64,000 nt of DNA from DATBFU01 sp035498405 (GCA_035498405.1 DATKAE010000003.1:1-64000); one strand, 5' to 3'. Positions 51,766-61,066 are shown, counted from the stretch's first letter. Notes: generated by a model from the sequence alone, not told the origin. Program-made: numbers and translations.

Positions 51766-52365
51766 TTGACGGAGCGAGAAAAGGAAAACGTCGAGATCGA
51801 GAGCGACGAGGCCGTCGTCGCTCGGGTCTTGTCCGGGGACGAGGACCGGTTCGGCGTGCTGGTGGGCCGTTATCGGACCCGCCTTCACTCCCATGTGACC
51901 AAGATGATCGGCAACCGAGAGGATGCCCTGGACCTGACCCAGGAGATCTTTCTGAAGGTCTTTCAGGCCCTGCCGCGGTTCAATCCCGAGTACCGATTCT
52001 CAACCTGGCTCTTTCGCATCGCGGCCAATGCCGCAATCGACCATCTGCGCCGGAAGCGCCCGAAGACAGTGCCACTGGAAATCCCGGATCCGGAGGCCCA
52101 GGGCAGGGTGTCCTCTGGAGAGTACAGTACCTCCGAGCTCGACCCGTTTGGAATGCTGCGAAACGTCGAAAGGGGAAGGGCCATCTCTCAAGCGATCGCC
52201 GATTTGCCCCTAGAATTCCGAGAATTGATCGCTCTGAGGCATTTCGCGGGGCTCTCCTATGAGGAGATAGCCGAGGTGAAAGAAATGCCGCTGGGGACCG
52301 TCAAGAACAAACTCTTTCGCGCCAGAGCCGTATTGAAGGAAAGGTTGGCCGGAGAGCTGTCTTGA
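51766..52365 (+). CDS. ECF sigma factor (RpoE-type)
   Basis: 199 residues from TTG 51766. Region 2 reads RFGVLVGRYRTRLHSHVTKM, GNREDALDLTQEIFLKVFQAL and YRFSTWLFRIAANAAIDHLRRKRP; region 4 reads LPLEFRELIALRHFAGLSYEEIAEVKEMPLGTVKNKLFRARAVLKERL. There is no region 3 or region 1.1, as expected for an extracytoplasmic-function sigma. The next gene, overlapping by 4 bp, has the zinc motif of an anti-sigma factor. A -10-like TAGAAT lies at 51711-51716 upstream, but I found no convincing -35. Confidence 0.95.
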   Translation: MTEREKENVEIESDEAVVARVLSGDEDRFGVLVGRYRTRLHSHVTKMIGNREDALDLTQEIFLKVFQALPRFNPEYRFSTWLFRIAANAAIDHLRRKRPKTVPLEIPDPEAQGRVSSGEYSTSELDPFGMLRNVERGRAISQAIADLPLEFRELIALRHFAGLSYEEIAEVKEMPLGTVKNKLFRARAVLKERLAGELS

Positions 52366-52919
52366 GTACTTGCCCCCACCCCCTGGATCCGATCGAAGTC
52401 GAAGCGTTGGCTTCGGGCAGCGAGGTCTCTTCCCGCCCCGATGCCGCGGATCACGCGGCTCGTTGCGCAGGCTGCGGCGAGGCGGTCGGCCGCGCCGAGC
52501 GCGTCGGAGGGTGGCTCGACGAGGCGGCCTCGGCCGTCGCTCCGCTTCCGGAGAACTTCACCGACCGGGTTCTGCGAATCCGCCCGTTTTCCCGCGCGGA
52601 GCGCTGGAGCCTGGCTGTCTGGCGGGCACCTCTCCTGTTGCTCGCGGCACTCGGGCTTTCCGGCACCGGAGCGGTGGCCGGGCCGGTGGGCGTCCGAGAG
52701 CAACTGGGGCTCGCCGTTGGGCTCGCGGCCTCTCTCGGCGGACTCGTCCGGGCTTCCTGGAGGTGGCTAGTCGATCTCCGGGCAACCGGACCGGCCAGCC
52801 TCGAGGCCCTGTCCGATTCTTTGCGTCCGACGTCGGTCGGTTGGGCCGCTCTCCTGTTGCTCCTGCCAGCGGCCGTGGCGCTGCGGGCGGTCCTGGTCAG
52901 GGCGATCTCGCGTCGATGA
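52362..52919 (+). CDS. Zinc-type anti-sigma factor with membrane helices
   Basis: 185 residues from TTG 52362, overlapping the sigma gene (TTGA). Residues 1-50 carry a ZAS-like zinc motif HxxxCxxC (DHAARCAGC, about 30-38), usual for anti-sigma factors that grip ECF sigmas in the cytoplasm. The rest has three hydrophobic stretches: PLLLLAALGLSGTGAVAG, LGLAVGLAASLGGLV and VGWAALLLLLPAAVALRAVLV, so the protein is in the inner membrane. Release of the sigma factor by proteolysis or redox change is the usual mechanism. ATGA overlap with the next gene implies one unit of three genes. Confidence 0.85.
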   Translation: MSTCPHPLDPIEVEALASGSEVSSRPDAADHAARCAGCGEAVGRAERVGGWLDEAASAVAPLPENFTDRVLRIRPFSRAERWSLAVWRAPLLLLAALGLSGTGAVAGPVGVREQLGLAVGLAASLGGLVRASWRWLVDLRATGPASLEALSDSLRPTSVGWAALLLLLPAAVALRAVLVRAISRR

Positions 52920-53776
52920 CGCCGGCAGCGTTCGCGACGCTGCTCTGGCTCGCCGCGCCTCCGACCGGGCCTGCCGCACCGGCCTCTCCTTCCGGTTCCG
53001 CCGTCACGACTTTCGGCCGAGACCTCGCCATCTCCTCGCCGGTTCAAGGCCGGGTCCTGGCGGCGTTTGCAAACATCCGCATCGAGGCGCCTGTCTCGGG
53101 CGACGTGGTGGTCTGGGGCGGCGACGTGTCCTTTGGCCCGGCCGGGTCGGTGGGCGGAAATCTTTCCGTCTTCGGCGGAGACCTTCGCGCAGACGGCACG
53201 CCGCCCGTCCAGGGGGTCGTCTCGACACCGGGCTCCCTCTTGCGCCTGTATCTGGCCGAGATGCGGCGAGCGCCGTGGGAGCTGCCGGCCTCCCGCACGG
53301 TCTGGGGATTGCGCCTTCTTTCACTCGCCGCGTGGCTGGCCGTCACGCTTCTCTTGCTTCGGCTCTTCGGCGCTCCCTTCGCCCGCGCCGCCGCTCGCGC
53401 CGAGGAGATGTTCACGACCTCGGCGCTGGCGGGCGTTCTCTCGGTGTTGACGCTCTTTCTGGCGGCGGCGGCGGTTCTCGCGTTGCTGCCCTCGGTGCTG
53501 TCGGTGCCGGCCGTCCTCCTCGTCGCGACTGTCGCGGTGGCCGCGAAGGTATTCGGCATGGGATCGCTATTCCTGCTTCTCGGACAGAAGCTGCTGCGTC
53601 GAGTCTCCGCGCGTCACCGTCCCGCGGCCCTCGCCGCCGGCTTCGCCGTGCTCGGCGGCCTGTCGCTCGTGCCGTGGCTCGGACCCCTGCTCTGGATCGC
53701 CGCATCGATCCTGGCGGTCGGCATCGCGGTCTTGACCGGATTCGGCGCACCGCGCTTCCGCGTGCGGCTGGCCTGA
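52916..53776 (+). CDS. Membrane protein with bactofilin-like beta-helix domain, in sigma operon
   Basis: 286 residues from ATG 52916. After a signal-like N-terminus (FATLLWLAAPPTGPAA) there is a repetitive stretch of short strands with Val/Gly/Ala alternation (GRDLAISSPVQGRV, ANIRIEAPVSGDVVVWGGDVSF, GSVGGNLSVFGGDLRADG), like the right-handed beta-helix of bactofilin/polymer-forming proteins. Three or four membrane helices follow (LLSLAAWLAVTLLLLRL, AGVLSVLTLFLAAAAVLALL, PAVLLVATVAVAAKVFGMGSLFLLL, LVPWLGPLLWIAASILAVGIAVL). Third gene of the sigma/anti-sigma operon; perhaps a sensor of envelope stress, perhaps the target of it. Function unknown. Confidence 0.75.
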   Translation: MTPAAFATLLWLAAPPTGPAAPASPSGSAVTTFGRDLAISSPVQGRVLAAFANIRIEAPVSGDVVVWGGDVSFGPAGSVGGNLSVFGGDLRADGTPPVQGVVSTPGSLLRLYLAEMRRAPWELPASRTVWGLRLLSLAAWLAVTLLLLRLFGAPFARAAARAEEMFTTSALAGVLSVLTLFLAAAAVLALLPSVLSVPAVLLVATVAVAAKVFGMGSLFLLLGQKLLRRVSARHRPAALAAGFAVLGGLSLVPWLGPLLWIAASILAVGIAVLTGFGAPRFRVRLA

Positions 53777-53863
53777 CGCGGTGGCGGCGCCCCGCCGCAG
53801 CGGCCGAGGGATCTCCGGCAACCATCCTCGTTTCATTCGCCTCGCTCGGGACACCGGGTCCGG

Positions 53864-53892
53864 TTGCGTCCCCGAGATCCACGCAATAGAGT
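53864..53892 (+). promoter_or_regulatory. Possible near-leaderless promoter of the 3-hydroxyacyl-CoA dehydrogenase gene
   Basis: TTGCGT (53864-53869) and TAGAGT (53887-53892) are 17 bp apart; the -10 ends eight bases before ATG 53901, leaving a leader of about two bases. Confidence 0.35.
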
Positions 53893-53900
53893 CGAGCCCG

Positions 53901-54758
53901 ATGGAAATCCGCTCCGTCGGTGTGGTCGGCGGGGGTCAGATGGGCAACGGGATCGCTCACGTGGCCGCGGCGGCCGGATGCACCGTCATCCTCGCCGATC
54001 TGGAGGAACGCTTTCTCGAGAAGGCGCGGGCCACGATCTCGAAGAATCTCGACCGGGAAGTGGCCAAGGGGAAGCGCACCGCCTCCGACAAGGCGAGTGC
54101 CCTCGACCGCCTCACGACCACGACCGATCTGTCGAGGCTCTCCGGCGCCGACATCGTCATCGAAGCCGTCGTCGAGGACGAGGCCGTCAAGCGTGACCTC
54201 TTCGCGCGGCTCGACGGTCTCTGCCCCGCCAAGACGATCCTCGCCTCCAACACGTCCTCGATCTCGATCACGCGGCTGGCCGCCTCGACCAAGCGCCCCG
54301 ACCGATTCATCGGGATGCACTTCATGAACCCGGTGCCGATGATGGCTCTGGTCGAGGTCATTCGGGGAATCTCGACCTCCGACGACACATCGGCCGCGGT
54401 GGAGGCGCTCGCGCGCAAGATGGGGAAGACCCCGATCTTCTGCAACGACTCTCCGGGATTCATCGCGAACCGCGTTCTGCTGCCGATGATCAACGAGGCG
54501 ATCGAAGCGCTGCGGGAGGGAGTCGGCGACCGCGACGCCATCGACTCGATCATGAAGCTCGGCATGAACCACCCGATGGGTCCGCTGCAGCTGGCCGACT
54601 TCATCGGGCTCGACACGTGCCTGGCGATCTTGCGCGTGATGCACCAGGGCTTCGGCGACCCGAAGTACCGGCCGAGCCCGCTGCTGGTGAAGATGGTCGA
54701 CGCCGGCTGGCTTGGAAAGAAGTCCGGCCGGGGCTTCTACGAATATGAGACGCGTTAG
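53901..54758 (+). CDS. 3-hydroxybutyryl-CoA dehydrogenase
   Basis: 285 residues, the length of single-function enzymes such as Hbd/PaaH. NAD loop VGVVGGGQMGNGIAHVAA, ILASNTSSISITRLA, the catalytic segment GMHFMNPVPMMALVEVI with histidine, SPGFIANRVLLPMINEA and NHPMGPLQLADFIGLD. It oxidises 3-hydroxyacyl-CoA to 3-oxoacyl-CoA, or the reverse, in fatty acid, butyrate or PHB metabolism; the direction and chain length cannot be told. No partner genes (crotonase, thiolase, acyl-CoA dehydrogenase) lie within the window. A strong hairpin follows right after the stop. Confidence 0.95.
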   Translation: MEIRSVGVVGGGQMGNGIAHVAAAAGCTVILADLEERFLEKARATISKNLDREVAKGKRTASDKASALDRLTTTTDLSRLSGADIVIEAVVEDEAVKRDLFARLDGLCPAKTILASNTSSISITRLAASTKRPDRFIGMHFMNPVPMMALVEVIRGISTSDDTSAAVEALARKMGKTPIFCNDSPGFIANRVLLPMINEAIEALREGVGDRDAIDSIMKLGMNHPMGPLQLADFIGLDTCLAILRVMHQGFGDPKYRPSPLLVKMVDAGWLGKKSGRGFYEYETR

Positions 54759-54762
54759 GATC

Positions 54763-54810
54763 GCGGCGCGAGGAGTCTCCGCGAGGGAAGCGGAGGACGC
54801 CTCGCGCCGC
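54763..54810. repeat. 20-bp imperfect hairpin in the gap before the TPR gene
   Basis: GCGGCGCGAGGAGTCTCCGC (54763-54782) pairs with 54790-54810, whose reverse complement is the same with one mismatch and one extra base; the loop is GAGGGAA. The gap continues with GAGCG-rich repeats (GGGAGCGAGCGCGAAG near 54810 and GAGCGAAGCGCGAGCGACG near 54898). No T-tract follows. It may be a mobile intergenic repeat or an mRNA-stabilising hairpin. Confidence 0.6.
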
Positions 54811-54920
54811 GGGAGCGAGCGCGAAGGGAGGAGCCAGGCGAGCGGTCGAGGCCGCATCCGGCCGAGCCGCCCGCCGGTGGGCCGCAGGCCCAGACCCCGA
54901 GCGAAGCGCGAGCGACGGTG

Positions 54921-56777
54921 ATGTTCTGCCAGGTCTGCGGCCTCAAGAACCGGGACGACGAGGAGTTCTGCTCGCGGTGTCACTCGAAGCTCCTGGTGCT
55001 CTCGGGCGTGGGAGTGGTCGAGGAGGGCGGCGAGACGCAGGAGGAGATCCCCTTCGACGAGCACCTGCTCGAGCGAATCTCGACGCTCGAGGACGTGGTC
55101 AAGCGCACGGGGGACGCCGTCAAGACCCTCTTCGAGTCGCTCGGGAACCTCGAGAAGAACCTCTTCGTGGCGCACACCGGAATCCTCGCCCTGCAGGAGA
55201 CGCTCGAGCGCCGCGGCGCCGTTCGCCCGGAGGAAGTCTTCGACCTCTGGGAAACCAAGATGGACGAGCGCATGCAGGCCGTCGAAAAGAAGGACCGCTT
55301 CCTCGAGTGGCGCGACCGGATCATCGCGCGCTTCTCGGGGGAGCAGCGCGACGCGCTGCGCCAGAGGCTGCGGGAGGCCGAATTCGCCATCATGGCGCTC
55401 GACTCCGAGCGCGGCGTCCGACTGCTCGAGGAGCTCTATCGCGGGAACCGCGAGAACGTGGACCTGGGCTTCTACCTCGGGGAGACGTTCTTCTCGGCGG
55501 GCGAGATCGAGAAGGCGTCCGGGTTCTTCAAGCGCGTCCTGTCGATCGAGCCGAGCCACTTCGAGTCGCTCGTCTATTCGGGCATCATCGCCTCGGAGAC
55601 GGGCGATCCCCAGACGGCGGAAACGCTCCTGCGGCGGGCCATCGAGAAGAGGCCGGACGCCTTTCTGCCGCACTTCGCCCTGGGCGCGCTCCACGCGCAT
55701 GCCTCGCGCTGGGCGGACGCCGAGAAGGCGCTGGCGCGCGCCATCGACGTCGCCCACGTGCCTTCGGCGCACGTGCTGCTCGGCACCGTCCTCCGGGAAA
55801 AGGGAGAGGTGGGCAAGGCCATCGAGCAGTTCGAGGCCGCTCTCGCGATCGAGCCGGGGATGGAGGACGCGAAATTCCAGCTCGGGCTCTGTTATCTGGA
55901 GAAAAACTGGCCCAAGCGCGCGCTCGAGTGCTTCCACCATGCGCTCGAGAAGAACCCCAAGCGCCTGGAGTTCCAGGAGGCCGTGCGCCTGCTCGAGCGC
56001 CGGCGGCGCTATTCCTTGCCGCGGGTCGACGGGCCGGGAGCGGAGAGCTACCGCGAGGCGGAGGAAAACGTCTCGAGGGGGTCGCTGCGCCGCGCGCACG
56101 CGCTGTACCTGAAGGCTCTCGAGGCCGAGCCCCAGAACTCGACGATCCGGATCTCCTACGCGCTCCTGTGCGCCTCTCTCGGACTCTTTCGCGAGGCCGT
56201 GGCCGCCTGCCGGGACGTGCTCGATGCCGAGCCGGAGGATGTCGTGGCGGCGGCCGCCTGTTCGACTCTGGCCGAAGCGCTGCGCGCGGAGGGAAAGCCC
56301 GAGGAGGCGGCGAGCTTCGTGCGGGAGTTCCTGGAGCGGCACGACTCGAAGACCGCGCAGACCGTCGGTTACTACGAGCTCGCCACGAGTCTCGCCGAGT
56401 CGGGGGAGGACCTGGACTCGGCGCTCGACTACGCGGGGCGCGCCCTCTCGGCCGCACCGGATGAGCTGAAGCCCTATCCGCTGGCCGCGCTGGGCTGGGT
56501 CCACTACAAGCGTCAGGAGTTCGACCGCGCCATCGACTGCCTGCGCCGCTCGAGCGACCGCGCGGCGGCGCCCACGACCCTCCAGCATCTCGGCATGGCC
56601 TACCTCGCGGCCGGAAAACCCGAGGAGGCCAAGGCCGCCTTCACCCGCGCCAAGACCGTGGCGCCCGGAGGGGCCCTGGAGGAGCGGATGATGCAGCAGG
56701 TGCGCTCGAATCTGCGGCTCGTGGAGAAGGTAGGGGGCAAGAAGAAAGCCGAAGCCTCGGCGTCTCGAAAGCCGTAA
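54921..56777 (+). CDS. Zinc-ribbon protein with long tetratricopeptide repeat region
   Basis: 618 residues from ATG 54921 (GTG 54918 is adjacent). The N-terminus is a zinc ribbon with Cys3, Cys6, Cys17 and Cys20 (FCQVCG, FCSRCHSK). A coiled-coil stretch follows at about 45-130 (RISTLEDVVKRTGDAVKTLF). From about residue 160, TPR units run to the end (FYLGETFFSAGEIEKASGFFKR, LVYSGIIASETGDPQTAETLLRR, FALGALHAHASRWADAEKALAR, LGMAYLAAGKPEEAKAAFTRAK). No signal or membrane helix, so it is cytoplasmic. A scaffold is likely, but no partner is known. It lies between fatty acid and tRNA-charging genes without a clear link. Confidence 0.85.
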   Translation: MFCQVCGLKNRDDEEFCSRCHSKLLVLSGVGVVEEGGETQEEIPFDEHLLERISTLEDVVKRTGDAVKTLFESLGNLEKNLFVAHTGILALQETLERRGAVRPEEVFDLWETKMDERMQAVEKKDRFLEWRDRIIARFSGEQRDALRQRLREAEFAIMALDSERGVRLLEELYRGNRENVDLGFYLGETFFSAGEIEKASGFFKRVLSIEPSHFESLVYSGIIASETGDPQTAETLLRRAIEKRPDAFLPHFALGALHAHASRWADAEKALARAIDVAHVPSAHVLLGTVLREKGEVGKAIEQFEAALAIEPGMEDAKFQLGLCYLEKNWPKRALECFHHALEKNPKRLEFQEAVRLLERRRRYSLPRVDGPGAESYREAEENVSRGSLRRAHALYLKALEAEPQNSTIRISYALLCASLGLFREAVAACRDVLDAEPEDVVAAAACSTLAEALRAEGKPEEAASFVREFLERHDSKTAQTVGYYELATSLAESGEDLDSALDYAGRALSAAPDELKPYPLAALGWVHYKRQEFDRAIDCLRRSSDRAAAPTTLQHLGMAYLAAGKPEEAKAAFTRAKTVAPGGALEERMMQQVRSNLRLVEKVGGKKKAEASASRKP

Positions 56778-56862
56778 GCGCCGCGCCCCTGAGGGGATTC
56801 CGGTGCAGGCGTCCGGCCGGCGGCTGAAAGCGGACGGCGGATCTAGTATCTTCGCCCACCAC

Positions 56863-58638
56863 ATGCGCTGGTCGAAGTACTTCCTGCAGACGGTCCGCGA
56901 GGTGCCGGGGGACGCCGAGGCAATCTCCCACGTCCTCCTGACGCGCGCCGGCATGATGCGGCGGGTCGCCGCCGGGGTCTATGCCCTGACGCCGCTCGGG
57001 CTGCGCGCGAACCGCAAGACCGAGACGATCGTCCGCGAGGAGATGGACCGGGCGGGCTTCCACGAGGTGGAGGCGCCGATCCTCCAGCCCCGTGAGCTCT
57101 GGGAGCAGAGCGGGCGCTGGCAGCGCTACGCGGCCGAGGAGATCCTCTTCCGCCTGAAGGACCGGAAGGCGGGCGAATACTGCCTGGCGCCGACGGCCGA
57201 GGAGGCCTTCGCGACGATGGTCCGCGCCGGTGTGACCTCCTACCGCCAGCTGCCGTTTACCCTGTATCAGATCCGCACGAAGTTCCGCGACGAGATACGG
57301 CCCCGCTTCGGCCTGATGCGCGGGCGCGAGTTCCTGATGTACGACGGCTACTCCTTCGACGCGGACGCGGCGGGCCTCGACGTGTCGTATCGCGCGCAGG
57401 ACGCGGCATACCGACGCGTCTTCGAGCGGTGCGGCCTCGACTTCACGGTCGTCGAGGCGGACTCGGGAGGCATGGGTGGAAGCCAGTCGCAGGAGTTCAT
57501 GGTTCTGGCCGACACGGGCGAGGACGCGGTCGTGCGGTGCGCCGCGTGCGGCTACGGCGCCAACCTGGAACGAGCGCAGACGGGGCGACGCCGCGCCCCC
57601 TGGGAGGACGAGACGGTCACGTCGCTGACCGAGGTCGAGACCCCGGGCAAGGGCGGGATCGACGACGTGGTGCAGTTTCTCGGGATCACGGCCTCGCGCA
57701 TGATCAAGGTTCTCATCTACGAAACCGAGGAAGGCTACGTGGCGGCGGCCGTCCGGGGCGACCTCGACGTCAACGAGGTGGCCTTGAAGAATGCGCTGGG
57801 AGTCGAGCACCTGACCCTCGCGTCCGAGGAGAAGGTCGATCGGGAATCGCTGGGGCCCGTCGGGTACGTCGGGCCGCACCGGCTCGACCCTTTGAAGGTG
57901 CGCCTGGTGGCCGACGAATCGGTGCGCGGGGCCGTCAATGCCGTGACCGGCGCCGGGAGGCGCGACTGGCATGTCCGGGGCTTCTCGATGGAGCGCGACG
58001 CAAAAAACGTCTCTCGCTGGGCCGATTTCGCCCAGGCCCGGGCGGGGGATCCCTGCCGCCGCTGCGGCAAACCGCTCGAGATCGCCCGCGGGATCGAGGT
58101 CGGCCACATCTTCAAGCTCGGGACCAAGTACGGCGAGTCGCTTCACTGCGAGTTCACCGACGAGAAGGGAGAGACTCGCCCGGTCGTCATGGGGAGCTAC
58201 GGCATCGGCATCGGGCGCACGATGGCGGCCGCCGTCGAGCAGAACCACGATGCGGACGGCATCATCTGGCCGCTGGCGCTCTCGCCCTTCGAGATCGAGC
58301 TGGTCTCGTTGAACCCCTCGGAGCCGGCCACTCTGCAGGCGGCGGACGCCTTGTACGGGTCTCTCCTGGCGGCCGATCTCGAAGTCCTCTATGACGACCG
58401 GGACGAGCGCCCCGGCGTGAAGTTCAAGGACGCGGACCTGCTGGGCTTCCCGATCCGAGTCAACGTCGGGGGTCGCGCTCTCAAGGAAGGCCGGGTCGAG
58501 GTGGTGACTCGCCGCGACAAGAAGGTGCGGCTGGTTGCGCGCGAGGAGGCGGTCGAGGCCATCCAGGAGCTCCGCGGCGCGCTCGCCGGCTCGCCGCCGC
58601 AAGCTGCGGGACAGAGACGCGCCGAGGGCCGCACTTGA
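56863..58638 (+). CDS. proS: Prolyl-tRNA synthetase, bacterial type with editing domain
   Basis: 591 residues from ATG 56863. Motif 1 region (MRWSKYFLQTVREVPGDAEAISHVLLTRAGMMRRVAAGVYALTP), motif 2 (IRTKFRDEIRPRFGLMRGREFLMYDGYSFD, about 140-165) and motif 3 (GSYGIGIGRTMAAAVEQNHD, about 443) define class II ProRS. The insertion between motifs 2 and 3 (about 230-385) is the YbaK-like INS domain that removes mischarged alanine, including the conserved lysine in ITASRMIKVLIYE. An anticodon-binding domain ends the protein. Its stop overlaps the TTG start of maeB. Confidence 0.97.
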   Translation: MRWSKYFLQTVREVPGDAEAISHVLLTRAGMMRRVAAGVYALTPLGLRANRKTETIVREEMDRAGFHEVEAPILQPRELWEQSGRWQRYAAEEILFRLKDRKAGEYCLAPTAEEAFATMVRAGVTSYRQLPFTLYQIRTKFRDEIRPRFGLMRGREFLMYDGYSFDADAAGLDVSYRAQDAAYRRVFERCGLDFTVVEADSGGMGGSQSQEFMVLADTGEDAVVRCAACGYGANLERAQTGRRRAPWEDETVTSLTEVETPGKGGIDDVVQFLGITASRMIKVLIYETEEGYVAAAVRGDLDVNEVALKNALGVEHLTLASEEKVDRESLGPVGYVGPHRLDPLKVRLVADESVRGAVNAVTGAGRRDWHVRGFSMERDAKNVSRWADFAQARAGDPCRRCGKPLEIARGIEVGHIFKLGTKYGESLHCEFTDEKGETRPVVMGSYGIGIGRTMAAAVEQNHDADGIIWPLALSPFEIELVSLNPSEPATLQAADALYGSLLAADLEVLYDDRDERPGVKFKDADLLGFPIRVNVGGRALKEGRVEVVTRRDKKVRLVAREEAVEAIQELRGALAGSPPQAAGQRRAEGRT

Positions 58639-60899
58639 GACGAATCACGGCCGAGGAAGCCCTCGAGTACCACGCCCGCGGACGCCGTGGCAAGATCGAG
58701 GTCGTCGCGACGAAGCCCTGCCGAACCGCAGAGGACCTCTCGCTCGCCTACAGCCCCGGGGTCGCCGAGCCCTGCCTCGCAATCGCCCAGGACCCCGAGA
58801 AGGTCTACGAATACACGGCCAAGGGCAACCTCGTGGCGGTGATCTCCAACGGCACCGCGGTCCTCGGCCTGGGCAACATCGGGCCGCTCGCGGGAAAACC
58901 CGTCATGGAAGGCAAGGGGATTCTCTTCAAGCGCTTCGCCGACATCGATGTCTTCGACATCGAGGTGGACGCCGAGGACCCCGCGGCCTTCATCGACACG
59001 GTCGCCCGCATCGCGCCGACCTTCGGCGGAATCAACCTGGAGGACGTCAAGTCGCCCGAGTGCTTCGTGATCGAGGAGGAGCTCAAGCGGCGACTCAAGA
59101 TTCCGGTCTTCCACGACGATCAACACGGCACGGCCATCATCTCGGCCGCCGCGCTCTTGAACGCCCTCGAGATCGTCGGCAAGTCGATTGACAAAGTGAA
59201 GGTCGTCTTCGTCGGCGCCGGCGCGTCGGCCATCGCCTGCGCGAAGCTTTACCTCTCCTACGGCGTGAAGAAGGAGAACCTCCGCCTCGTGGACAAAGCC
59301 GGCGTGATTTACGCGGGACGGACGAAGGACCTGAACCCCTACAAGGCGCAGTTTGCGGTCGAGACCTCCGAGCGCACGCTCGCCGACGCGCTCGTGGGGG
59401 CCGACGTCTTCGTGGGACTCTCGACCAAGGGAGTGGTCACCGGGGAAATGCTGAAGAAGATGGCGCGCGACCCGATCGTCTTCGCGCTCGCCAATCCGGA
59501 GCCCGAGATCGAGCCCGAGGAGGCGCGGGCGGCGCGTCCCGACGTCATCATGGCGACCGGCCGGAGCGACTACCCGAACCAGGTCAACAACGTGCTCGGC
59601 TTCCCGTTCATCTTCCGCGGCGCCTTGGACGTCGCCGCGACCGAGATCAACGAGGCGATGAAGATGGCCGCTTCGCAGGCCTTGGCGTCGCTCGCCAAGA
59701 TGGACGTGCCCGACTCGGTCTCCAAGGCCTACGGCGGCCAGAGCTTCCGGTTCGGGCGCAACTATCTGATCCCGAAGCCCTTCGACTTTCGGGTGCTGCT
59801 CTGGGTGGCGCCCGCCGTGGCCGAGGCGGCCATGCGCTCGGGTGTCGCGCGAAAGCCGATCACCGACATGAGCGCCTACCTGCGGCGGCTCGAGGCCATG
59901 CTCTCCCGCTCGCGCGAGGTGATGAGCGTCGTCATCCAGAAGGCCAAGGACGATCCCAAGAGGATCGTCTTTCCCGAAGGAGAGGACCCCAAGATCCTGC
60001 GGGCCGCCAAGATCCTGGCGGAGGAGGGCATCTGCCGCCCGATCCTGCTCGCCCGGGACACGAAGGTGGACGAGCTGGCGCACGACCTGAAGCTTCCGAT
60101 GGACAAGATCACCCTGATCCACACCGAGACCTCGCCGAAGCTGCCCGAGTACGCCAAGCGCTTAGTCGAGCTGCGCAAGCGCTCGGGCGTGACGGTGGAG
60201 GCCGCGGCGCGGCTGGTGCGCGTGCGCAACTATTACGGCCCGCTGATGCTCGACGCCGGAGACGCCGACGGCGTGATCTCCGGCTTGACCCAGTCCTACC
60301 CCGACACGATCCGTCCGGCGCTTCAGATCGTCGGCACCGCCCCCGGCGTCCGGCGCGTTTCCGGCCTCTACATCCTGATCCTGAAGGACCGGACGTTCTT
60401 CTTCGCCGACACGACCGTCAACATCGATCCGACGGCGGAGGAACTGGCCGAGATCGCCCAGTTGACGGCCCGAGCCGTCCAGCGCTTCGACATGGAGCCC
60501 TCGCTCGCGATGATCTCGTTCTCCAATTTCGGATCCAACACTCACGAGAAGGCTCTTAAGGTCAAGCGCGCGGTCGAGATCCTGAAGGCCACGCGGCCCG
60601 ACCTGACCGTGGACGGCGAGATGCAGGCGGATCTCGCCGTCGTTCCGGAGATGCTCGGCGCCGACTACCCGTGGGCCGCGGTCCAGCGGCCCAACGTCCT
60701 GATCTTCCCCGACCTGCAGTCGGCCAATGCCGCCTACAAGCTCGTCTGGCGCCTGGCCGGCGCCGAGGCGATCGGCCCGATTCTGCTCGGCATGGATCGG
60801 CCCGTGCACGTCCTCCAGCGCGGCGAAGATGTCGCCGACGTCGTCAACATGGCGGCGATCGCCGTCGTCGATGCGCAGGAGAGAACCGCGCGCGCATAA
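58635..60899 (+). CDS. maeB: NADP-dependent malic enzyme with phosphotransacetylase-like domain
   Basis: 754 residues from TTG 58635, overlapping proS by 4 bp. The malic enzyme half (1-430) has LAYSPGVAEPC, NGTAVLGLGNIGPLAGKPVMEGKGILFK, FHDDQHGTAIISAAALLNAL and VVFVGAGASAIACAKL (NADP fold). Residues about 435-754 resemble phosphotransacetylase (PEGEDPKILRAAKILAEEGI, SNFGSNTHEKALKVKRAVEI, DLQSANAAYKLVWRLAGAEAIGPILLGM), which lacks transacetylase activity in MaeB and serves regulation by acetyl-CoA. It decarboxylates malate to pyruvate with NADP. Both domains are complete, as in E. coli MaeB. Confidence 0.96.
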   Translation: MRRITAEEALEYHARGRRGKIEVVATKPCRTAEDLSLAYSPGVAEPCLAIAQDPEKVYEYTAKGNLVAVISNGTAVLGLGNIGPLAGKPVMEGKGILFKRFADIDVFDIEVDAEDPAAFIDTVARIAPTFGGINLEDVKSPECFVIEEELKRRLKIPVFHDDQHGTAIISAAALLNALEIVGKSIDKVKVVFVGAGASAIACAKLYLSYGVKKENLRLVDKAGVIYAGRTKDLNPYKAQFAVETSERTLADALVGADVFVGLSTKGVVTGEMLKKMARDPIVFALANPEPEIEPEEARAARPDVIMATGRSDYPNQVNNVLGFPFIFRGALDVAATEINEAMKMAASQALASLAKMDVPDSVSKAYGGQSFRFGRNYLIPKPFDFRVLLWVAPAVAEAAMRSGVARKPITDMSAYLRRLEAMLSRSREVMSVVIQKAKDDPKRIVFPEGEDPKILRAAKILAEEGICRPILLARDTKVDELAHDLKLPMDKITLIHTETSPKLPEYAKRLVELRKRSGVTVEAAARLVRVRNYYGPLMLDAGDADGVISGLTQSYPDTIRPALQIVGTAPGVRRVSGLYILILKDRTFFFADTTVNIDPTAEELAEIAQLTARAVQRFDMEPSLAMISFSNFGSNTHEKALKVKRAVEILKATRPDLTVDGEMQADLAVVPEMLGADYPWAAVQRPNVLIFPDLQSANAAYKLVWRLAGAEAIGPILLGMDRPVHVLQRGEDVADVVNMAAIAVVDAQERTARA

Positions 60900-61066
60900 T
60901 CGACCCTCGATAGCTCGGTCTCGCCCTCGAGCCCTCCGTTTCTTGCGCTCGTCCGGATCCCTGCCTCCCTCTCGCGACAACTAGGTAACCGAAAGTTCGT
61001 TTTCATCGGCGAGCGGGCGCCGCGGCCCCGCTGGTCGTCGCTGCGAACGCGACAAGGGGTCTTGAA

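Noticed and set aside
53412..56954. A 1180-codon frame on the minus strand opposite the sigma operon end, dehydrogenase and TPR genes
   Set aside because: It crosses several real genes and their gaps and shows no family signature.
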